Below are positions 58,163 to 64,000 of a DNA stretch of 64,000 nt, piece after piece; the stretch's first letter is position 1; every line of letters begins with the position of its first letter. Position numbers and translations under genes: made by a program. The notes beneath the pieces are model-generated. The model was not told the DNA's origin. It made no database searches and saw only the letters and a program-made list of their open reading frames with translations. The DNA comes from Pseudomonadota bacterium. GTDB lineage: Bacteria; Pseudomonadota; Gammaproteobacteria; Burkholderiales; Burkholderiaceae_C. Location: contig JADFIG010000005.1 of the NCBI GenBank assembly GCA_022566735.1, forward strand, positions 1-64,000. The letters are read 5' to 3'.

Positions 58163-58861
58163 ATGTCCCAAGTCATCCCCCTGGGCCCCGGTGCCCGCAT
58201 GCTGACCACCCGTGAAGCCGCCTTGCGCCTGGGCGTGTCCCTGCGCACGGTGCAACTGTGGGTGGAGGCGGACATCCTGCCGGCGGCCCGCACGCCGGGG
58301 GGGCACCGCCGCATCCCCTACAACGCCGTCGAGGCCCTGGCCCTCAGCACGGGCCTGGGCGGTGAGCCGCTGGCGCGACCCTCCGGTCGTTCGGTGGGGG
58401 CCATGGTCGGCCTGGAAGAGCCGCTGCCCGAGCAGCCCCGCCGTCGTCGCGTCAGCGAGATGGGGCTGGGCGTGCCGACGGTGGACGTGCTGCTGGTGGC
58501 TGACGACCCGGCCTGGCAGGCGCGCTGCACGCAGGCCCTGGCGCCCTTTGGTGCGGCCGTGAAGCTGCGTTTCGCAGAGACGGGCTACCTGGCCTTGCTG
58601 CAGATCGGCCAGAGTGCGCCGGACCTGCTCATCACCAACCTCGAATTGCCCGGCATGGACGGCCTGGCCATGCTGCGCACGCTGGAGCGCTGCGAGTCCA
58701 TCGCGGGCATGCGCGTGCTGGCGCTGACCCACCTCGACGACCACGAGCTGGCCCGCCGCGGCGGTGTGCCGACGTGCGCGGAGCTGCTCCACCTGCCGGT
58801 GTCTGCCGAGGCCGTGGCACTGCGCGTGGGCCGCTGGCTGCTGGGGCAACGCGTCAGCTGA
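58163..58861 (+). CDS. Excisionase-type HTH fused to a pseudo-receiver domain
   Basis: The 232-residue protein joins a MerR/excisionase-type HTH (residues about 14-57; LTTREAALRLGVSLRTVQLW, TPGGHRRI) to a receiver-like domain (about 106-228). The receiver keeps the acidic pair (LVADD) but has Asn159 where the phosphorylated Asp should be (LLITNLELPGMDG) and Leu211 at the lysine position, so it should not be phosphorylated normally. It would bind DNA constitutively or by protein contact. It begins a four-gene operon of signalling proteins. I know no characterised protein of this exact layout, though HTH-REC proteins exist in Burkholderiales. Confidence 0.82.
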   Translation: MSQVIPLGPGARMLTTREAALRLGVSLRTVQLWVEADILPAARTPGGHRRIPYNAVEALALSTGLGGEPLARPSGRSVGAMVGLEEPLPEQPRRRRVSEMGLGVPTVDVLLVADDPAWQARCTQALAPFGAAVKLRFAETGYLALLQIGQSAPDLLITNLELPGMDGLAMLRTLERCESIAGMRVLALTHLDDHELARRGGVPTCAELLHLPVSAEAVALRVGRWLLGQRVS

Positions 58862-58901
58862 GGACGCTGCCCGCCATCCTGGCTTCAGCCAAGGAGTTGC
58901 C

Positions 58902-60056
58902 ATGAACGAGGCGTTTCGGCTGCTGTTCGACCAGGTCAGCAGCGGTGTGGTGTGGGTGCAGCGCAATGGCATCGTGCGGTATGCCAACAAGGCCGCGGTG
59001 CAGATGACGCCGGTCATGCTGGGCCAGCCCATGCTGGACCCGGTGGCCGAGCGCACCGTCAAGGCGGCCGGGCAGGACATGCTGCGGCTGCCCTTCCAGT
59101 TCGAGCTGAGCACGCAGGAAGCGCACCCCGACACCATCCGTGCCGTCGTCATCGGTGCGCCGGTGGGTTCGGACTTGATGGTGGTGCTCAACAACGTGTC
59201 GCAGGAGCGCTGGTACGCGCACGCGCTTGAGAACCTGATCGGCTACATCGAGGCCGAGATGGCCCTCCCCATCGAGTCGCTGGCTCGGCGCTTGCCGCAG
59301 GTCGCGCCCTTGCTGATGCAGGAACCTGGCGGGGGCGACATGGCCCCGCTGGTCGACGATGCGATGGCGCTGTCGTCCCGGCTGGGCAAGCTGCGCGACC
59401 TGGTGTCGGTGTTCGGCGAAGGGGCGATGCGCCGCGACGACCGCATCCTGCTGCCCGACTTGCTCCAGCAGGCCTTGGGCGAGGTGATGCCGCAGGCCCG
59501 GGCGCGCAATGTCACGGTGGCCGTCCACGGGCTCGAAGGGCCGCTGCCCACGGTCTACGGCAGCGCGCACTGGCTGAGCAAGGCGGTGGCGGAGTACCTG
59601 GAGCAGTCCATCCGCAGCGCGCAGCCGGGCGGGGTGGTCGAGCTGCGGGTCCAGGCCACGGGCACCCGCGTGATGGTGCGCGCCCGCAACCGCGGCCTGT
59701 TCGTGTCCCACCACGAGCGGCGCAGCGCCTTCGTGCCCTTCGGGGTCGGGGATTCGGCCAGGCCGGGCGACCCGCGCCGCGGCATCGGCCTGGCCCTGAG
59801 CCAGCGCATCCTGGCGCAGCACGGCGGCTCGGTGCGCATCGAAGACGAGTTCGAGTCGGTGGACTTCGTGCTGGAGATCCCGGCCGGGGCCCCGGCCACG
59901 CAGGACGCGCAGCTGTCGGTGGCGCAGGCCCAGCGCTATGCCCACGACATGTCGCAGCTGCTGGCGCGCAGCATGAGCAAGCGCGTGCGGCTGGACGAGC
60001 CCGAGCGGCATCCGGACAGCAGCGCAGACAGGAGCGCAGACAGGAGCCCCACATGA
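58902..60056 (+). CDS. PAS-GHKL protein lacking the phospho-histidine
   Basis: The 384-residue protein has an N-terminal PAS-like domain (about 5-105; GIVRYANKAAVQM), a DHp-like helix pair (about 108-170), and a GHKL ATPase domain (about 185-327). Where HELRTPL should be it reads AEMALPI, so the phospho-His is replaced by Ala118. The N-box is also weak (EYLEQSI). The G-box GIGLALSQRILAQHGGS is kept. It may be a phosphatase, an adaptor or an ATP-dependent switch instead of a kinase. GGAG precedes ATG 58902, and it overlaps the next gene by ATGA. Confidence 0.8.
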   Translation: MNEAFRLLFDQVSSGVVWVQRNGIVRYANKAAVQMTPVMLGQPMLDPVAERTVKAAGQDMLRLPFQFELSTQEAHPDTIRAVVIGAPVGSDLMVVLNNVSQERWYAHALENLIGYIEAEMALPIESLARRLPQVAPLLMQEPGGGDMAPLVDDAMALSSRLGKLRDLVSVFGEGAMRRDDRILLPDLLQQALGEVMPQARARNVTVAVHGLEGPLPTVYGSAHWLSKAVAEYLEQSIRSAQPGGVVELRVQATGTRVMVRARNRGLFVSHHERRSAFVPFGVGDSARPGDPRRGIGLALSQRILAQHGGSVRIEDEFESVDFVLEIPAGAPATQDAQLSVAQAQRYAHDMSQLLARSMSKRVRLDEPERHPDSSADRSADRSPT

Positions 60057-60436
60057 GCCACCGCATCCTCATCGTCGAAGACCAGCCGGACATCTGCAAG
60101 CTCGTCCGCATGACGCTGGAGTTCGGGGATTTCGAAATCCACGAGGCCCACGATGGCGAGAGCGGCCTGAACATGGCCCGCGCCATCGTGCCCACCGTGA
60201 TGCTGCTGGACGTGATGATGCCGGGCCTGCTCGACGGCTTCCAGGTCTGCAGCCGCATCAAGCAGGACCCGGTGCTGCGGCGCATCCAGGTGGTGATGCT
60301 GACCGCGCGCGGCCAGGCCACCGATCTGGCGGCAGGCGAGGCGGCGGGGGCCGATGCCTACCTCGTCAAGCCCTTCAGCCCGCTGGAGCTGATCGAGCGG
60401 GTCGAGGCGATGGCAGCGGCCGCCACGCCGATGTGA
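60053..60436 (+). CDS. Single-domain response regulator
   Basis: The 127-residue protein is a CheY-like receiver with no output domain. It has the acidic pair LIVEDQPD, phospho-acceptor Asp53 in VMLLDVMMPGLLDGF, and the conserved VKPFSP lysine, so it is functional. It lies between the histidine-less ATPase (ATGA overlap) and the hybrid-like sensor kinase (10 bp), so it is probably the phosphate target of that kinase. The output would be through contact with partner proteins. Confidence 0.9.
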   Translation: MSHRILIVEDQPDICKLVRMTLEFGDFEIHEAHDGESGLNMARAIVPTVMLLDVMMPGLLDGFQVCSRIKQDPVLRRIQVVMLTARGQATDLAAGEAAGADAYLVKPFSPLELIERVEAMAAAATPM

Positions 60437-60446
60437 GGTTCGCCCG

Positions 60447-62585
60447 ATGCGCACGCTGCGCGACCTCCAGGGCCTGAGCCGGCGCGTGCCGACGGCGTAC
60501 CGGGTGGCCTGCGTGGCGGCGCTGATCGCGGGCGCCGGGCTGGGCGTCACGGCCTGGCTCAGTGCGTCCCTGTGGCGTGTGGAGGGCTTGCGTGCCAGTG
60601 GCTGGACGGCCGCGCTGGCGGGGCTGCTGCTCACGGCCATGGCGGTGCTGGGCTACCTGGCGCTGGTGTCCACGCGCCGACAGGCGCGCGCGGTCTCGCG
60701 CGACATGGGCGTGGCCTTGCAGCGGACCCGGTCGCGCAGCCAGGCGGTGATGGACACCGCGCCCGACGCCATCCTGATGGCCGATGCACAGGGCCGGGTG
60801 CAATGGGGCAACCAGGCCGTGGCCAGCATCTTCGGGCGCACGGCCGAGGACCTGCTGGGCCAGCCCATCGACCTGGTGTTGCCCTGCCTGGGCAAGGCCT
60901 CGCTGGACGCGTGGTTCGCGACCTATGGCTTTTCCAACCGGGTGATCGGCCACGAGACCACGGGCCGACGCAACGAGGGCGTGCCCTTTCCGGTGTCGGT
61001 CTCGGCCAGCCGCAGCGAGGTGGATGGCGAATGCATCCAGACCTTCATCGTGCGCGACACCACGGATGCCAAGTGGGCCGAGCAGGAGCTGACCCTGCGG
61101 GAGCGCGCGCTGGCCGCATCGGCCGATGGCGTGCTCATCGTGTCCATGACCCTGCCCAACCAGCCCATCATCTATGTGAACGCGGCGTTCGAGCAGATGA
61201 CGGGCTACGAGGCCCATGAGTTGCTGGGCCTCAACGGCCGCATCTTCCACCGCGAGGACACCCAGCAGCCGGGCCTGGTGACCCTGCGCGAGGCCATCCG
61301 CGGGGCCCAGGGCTGCCAGGTGGTGCTGCGCAACTACCGCAAGAACGGCACCCTGTTCTACAGCGACCTGGCGATCTCGCCGGTGCGCAGCCCCGACGGT
61401 GTGCTGACGCACTACGTGGGCGTGACCACCGACATCACCGAGCGCATGGCCGCCGAGCACGTGCTCAGGCTGCGCACCGAGCGGCTCAATGCGGTGTTCG
61501 AGCTCAGCCCCGATGGCTTCGTGGTGCTCGACAAGCGCGGCGAGGTCAGCATCGTCAACCCGGCGTTCGAGCGCATGACGGGCCTGCTGGCGGGCGACCT
61601 GGTCGGGCAGTCGCTGCCGGCGTTCGAGGAGCACCTGATGGCGCGCTGCCAGGCCAGCGAGGTCGATGCCCAGACGGCCGCGGGTGCGATGGCCGGTGCG
61701 GGCGATGCCGACGGCCCCGTGGCGGCCACCTGCGAGCTGCTGCACATGCACACGCCCACGATCCGCACGCTGGTGCGCCGCGTGCGCCATGGCGGCCATG
61801 ACAACGAGACAGTCATGTACTTCCGCGACATCACCCACGAGCTGGAAGTCGACCGCATGAAGAGCGAGTTCCTGGCGATGGCCGCGCACGAGCTGCGCAC
61901 GCCCATGGTCAGCATCTTCGGCTTCACGGAGCTGCTGCTGCAGCGGCCCTTCAGCGACGAGCGCCGCAAGGACATGCTTTCCACCATCCACCGCCAGGCC
62001 TCGGTGCTCATCAACCTGGTCAACGAGCTGCTGAACCTGGCGCGCATCGAGTCGAGGCGCGGCAAGGACTTCAAGCGCGAGCGCCTGTCGCTGCAGCCGC
62101 TCATCACCGCCACGCTGGACAGCCTGCTGGTGCATGCCGACCCGCGCCAGGTCGATGTCGCCTTGCCCGCCGAGGCGATCTGGGTCGACGCCGATCGCGA
62201 GAAGCTGGCCCAGGCGCTCACCAACGTGCTCTCCAATGCCTACAAGTACTCGCCCGGTGGCGGCGACATCGGCCTGGACCTGGTCTGGCGCGACCGCCTG
62301 GAGCGGCAGGAGTGCGGCATCCGCGTCACCGACCGCGGCATCGGCATGACGCCGCAGCAACTCGACAAGGTCTTCGACCGCTTCTTCCGTGCCGACACCT
62401 CGGGCAACATCCCCGGCACGGGCCTGGGCATGACCATCGTCAAGGAGATCATCGAGCTGCATGGCGGCCAGGTCCAGGTGGCCAGCGAGCCCGGGGTGGG
62501 CACCACGGTGATCCTGTGGCTGCCGGCGCTGGCCATGCCTCGGGGAGAGGCGCGTCGCGCGGACGCCCCCGCGATGTGGTCCTGA
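60447..62585 (+). CDS. Membrane sensor histidine kinase with LOV-like PAS
   Basis: The 712-residue sensor has two membrane helices (about 18-43 and 52-74), three PAS domains (about 95-205, 218-333, 340-460), a HisKA domain with His481 in MAAHELRTPMVSIFGF, and an HATPase with RVTDRGIGMTPQQL and GTGLGMTIVKEII. The second PAS resembles a flavin-binding LOV domain (VNAAFEQMTGY, NYRKNGTLF, SPVRSPDG, VGVTTDITER), but Gly264 stands where LOV has its photoactive Cys (GLNGRIFHRED). The third PAS contains an Ala/Gly-rich insertion near 409-427. It is the only active kinase of the four-gene operon and is probably its input. Confidence 0.9.
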   Translation: MRTLRDLQGLSRRVPTAYRVACVAALIAGAGLGVTAWLSASLWRVEGLRASGWTAALAGLLLTAMAVLGYLALVSTRRQARAVSRDMGVALQRTRSRSQAVMDTAPDAILMADAQGRVQWGNQAVASIFGRTAEDLLGQPIDLVLPCLGKASLDAWFATYGFSNRVIGHETTGRRNEGVPFPVSVSASRSEVDGECIQTFIVRDTTDAKWAEQELTLRERALAASADGVLIVSMTLPNQPIIYVNAAFEQMTGYEAHELLGLNGRIFHREDTQQPGLVTLREAIRGAQGCQVVLRNYRKNGTLFYSDLAISPVRSPDGVLTHYVGVTTDITERMAAEHVLRLRTERLNAVFELSPDGFVVLDKRGEVSIVNPAFERMTGLLAGDLVGQSLPAFEEHLMARCQASEVDAQTAAGAMAGAGDADGPVAATCELLHMHTPTIRTLVRRVRHGGHDNETVMYFRDITHELEVDRMKSEFLAMAAHELRTPMVSIFGFTELLLQRPFSDERRKDMLSTIHRQASVLINLVNELLNLARIESRRGKDFKRERLSLQPLITATLDSLLVHADPRQVDVALPAEAIWVDADREKLAQALTNVLSNAYKYSPGGGDIGLDLVWRDRLERQECGIRVTDRGIGMTPQQLDKVFDRFFRADTSGNIPGTGLGMTIVKEIIELHGGQVQVASEPGVGTTVILWLPALAMPRGEARRADAPAMWS

Positions 62586-62687
62586 GGCATGCCGATGTCG
62601 CAGCGCGCCTGACAAGTCCGCCCGAGTTGCCGCAAGATGGCGCGGCATGGTCGCCGTGCCGGCCCTGCCATCGCTCACCGATCACCC

Positions 62688-63398
62688 ATGTCCATCCGCA
62701 CCGCCTCCGACCCTGCGCAGCGCCCCCGTCCCTGGTGGCGGTGGGGCTTGCTGTCGGCCTATGGGCTGATGCTGCTGGGGCTGAGCCTGGCTGCGCGTGA
62801 CCCGGCCTGGTCTGCCTGGTTCGACCCGCAGGCGCTGGCCGTGCGTGCGCAAGCCTTGCTGGCCTGGCCCATGGGGCCGCTGGCCGTGGTCGGGGCCTAT
62901 GTGCTGCTGGTGCTGATGGCCGTGCCGGTGCTGGCGCTGATCGTCATGGGGGCGGCGGTCTTCGGGCCCTGGCCGGGCATGGCGTACTCGCTGGTCGGCA
63001 TGGTGGCCGGGGCGACCGTGGCCTTCGCCTTCGGGCGCTGCACCGGCGCGCAGGCCATGGACCGGCTCACGCAAGGCCGCCTGGGCTTGCTGGACAAGCA
63101 CCTGCACCAGCGCGGGCTGCTGACCGTGGCCCTGGTGCGCTTCCTGCCCATGGCGCCGTTCATGGTGGTCAACCTGGTGGCCGGGGCCTTGCGCATCCGC
63201 CTGCGCGACTTCGTCCTGGGCTCGGCCCTGGGCCTGCTGCCCGGCACGGTGCTGATCTCCCTGTTCACCGAACGCCTCCTGCAGGCCTGGCAGTCCCGCG
63301 ACGTGCCGGTGGCGGTCTGGGTGGGGCTGGCCGCCGCGGCCATGGTGGCGTGCGGGGGGTGGTGGGTGAGGCGGCGACGCGCGGCCGGGAAGGTCTGA
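62688..63398 (+). CDS. VTT/TVP38-family membrane protein
   Basis: The 236-residue protein has about five membrane helices and a VTT (SNARE-associated/DedA-like) domain with GAAVFGPWPGMAYSLVGMVA, VALVRFLPMAPFMVVNLVAG and LLPGTVLISLFTERL. The family is linked to lipid scrambling or membrane homeostasis; specific function here is unknown. ATG 62688 is taken as the start because it precedes the first helix. It follows the sensor kinase by 102 bp and may belong to another transcript. Confidence 0.85.
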   Translation: MSIRTASDPAQRPRPWWRWGLLSAYGLMLLGLSLAARDPAWSAWFDPQALAVRAQALLAWPMGPLAVVGAYVLLVLMAVPVLALIVMGAAVFGPWPGMAYSLVGMVAGATVAFAFGRCTGAQAMDRLTQGRLGLLDKHLHQRGLLTVALVRFLPMAPFMVVNLVAGALRIRLRDFVLGSALGLLPGTVLISLFTERLLQAWQSRDVPVAVWVGLAAAAMVACGGWWVRRRRAAGKV

Positions 63399-63773
63399 GG
63401 AGGCCTGACAAGGCGCCGGGCGGTCCGGGATGCCGCGTGGCAATTGCCCTGGCGGCCAAGCGCGCATCGTTTTGAATCGATCGCGCCATAACCCCGATGA
63501 ACGCTGGTGAAAACCCTTAAGTGCTGGCGTGTAAGGGCTCGCCATTAAGGGGTTTCCTCGCCCTGCAAGCGGGTGGATTGCACGGCCATGAGCTTGGCTT
63601 GCACGGCCAGCCTCAAATCCTTCACGGAGCACATGATTCGTTCACGCCAACGCGAGTCATGCACAACCGGATCGGGGCACCGACGAGGTCAGCGAACACA
63701 GAGTGATCACCTGTGGGCCAGGCAGGACGGCAGGGCGTGAGACATCAACCACACCTACATCTCTGGAGTTCAC
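63399..63773. promoter_or_regulatory. Control region of the last, secreted-protein gene
   Basis: No gene is seen in this AT-richer stretch of 375 bases. It contains two direct copies of TTGCACGGCCA (63578-63588 and 63599-63609), spaced 21 bp centre to centre, about two helical turns, which could be a regulator's site. A clear -35/-10 pair was not found. Confidence 0.4.
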
Positions 63774-64000
63774 ATGCAAGCATTCAAGCTTTCCTTCGTT
63801 GCCCTGGCCCTGTCCGCCGTGGCTGCTTCGGCCTCCGCCATGTCTTCGATCGACGACGCCGCCCTGAGCCAGATCAGCGGTCAAGACGGTGTGTCGATCG
63901 CCGGTGACCTGAACATCAACATCGGTTCCTTCAAGTACACCGACACCGACGCCACCGGCGGTTCCGTGTCCTTCAACGACATCGGCATCAAGGGCCTGTT
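63774..64000 (+). CDS. Start of a secreted protein, DUF6160/FilA-like (partial)
   Basis: Only the first 75 codons are in the window. The signal peptide ([20 protein letters not shown]) is followed by [20 protein letters not shown], a pattern like the N-termini of secreted DUF6160/FilA-type surface proteins, which have MxxLxDxxLSxxTGQxGV. The mature part begins a repetitive Asp/Thr/Gly/Asn-rich beta-sheet sequence. CTGGAG lies upstream of the ATG. The family call needs the rest of the gene. Confidence 0.65.
   Translation, partial: MQAFKLSFVALALSAVAASASAMSSIDDAALSQISGQDGVSIAGDLNINIGSFKYTDTDATGGSVSFNDIGIKGL

Overview
The window comes from a GC-rich betaproteobacterium of the order Burkholderiales, most likely the Comamonadaceae or a close relative of the Aquabacterium/Rubrivivax/Leptothrix type. 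The evidence is the gene order gyrA-serC-pheA-tyrA-aroA/cmk-rpsA-ihfB-lapA-lapB, the fused AroA-Cmk protein, a betaproteobacterial GshA, an OmpA with a Pro/Ala-rich hinge, and the rsmB-DUF4390-NtrY-like-response regulator cluster. These family calls come from motifs read by eye, without database searches.

Positions 1 to about 9737 are an accessory region that looks more AT-rich than the rest. It holds two unrecognised divergent genes, an IS21-family element (istA/istB), a stretch of decayed genes (an IS1096-passenger/pRiA4b ORF-3-like pseudogene and the 3' end of a porin), a two-gene module (a small helical protein plus a HAD-like protein), a large serine recombinase coupled to a 59-residue protein, and an intact tyrosine integrase. 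It ends exactly at the 3' end of tRNA-Phe(GAA), the usual attachment site for such integrases, so it is probably an integrated island whose left end lies outside the window.

From 9738 the sequence is core chromosome. 9.8-16.2 kb: tRNA-Phe, a two-component pair with a histidine-rich regulator linker, DUF4390, rsmB and an OlsB-like acyltransferase. 16.3-25.8 kb: PTS enzyme I, Uup, and glutathione synthesis (gshA, gshB) with BenE-like and Kup transporters between them. 25.8-30.4 kb: the nitrogen genes glnK-amtB behind a sigma-54 promoter and an NtrC site, then comM and a copper chaperone. 30.4-43.1 kb: one long leftward array for envelope homeostasis (lapAB), IHF-beta, ribosomal protein S1, aromatic amino acid and serine synthesis, a DUF2059 protein and GyrA.

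43.3-48.5 kb: ompA, a GMC oxidoreductase with its Tat-exported partner, and an acyl-CoA synthetase. 48.5-58 kb: nucleotide and RNA housekeeping (hemW, rdgB, rph, gmk, rpoZ, spoT, greB) around a PP2C phosphatase/Ser-Thr kinase pair and yicC. 58.1-62.6 kb: a compact four-gene signalling operon in which two proteins have lost their phosphorylation residues and the terminal histidine kinase carries a LOV-like PAS domain without the photoactive cysteine. This is the most unusual intact system in the window. The window closes with a VTT-domain membrane protein and the start of a secreted protein cut by the edge.
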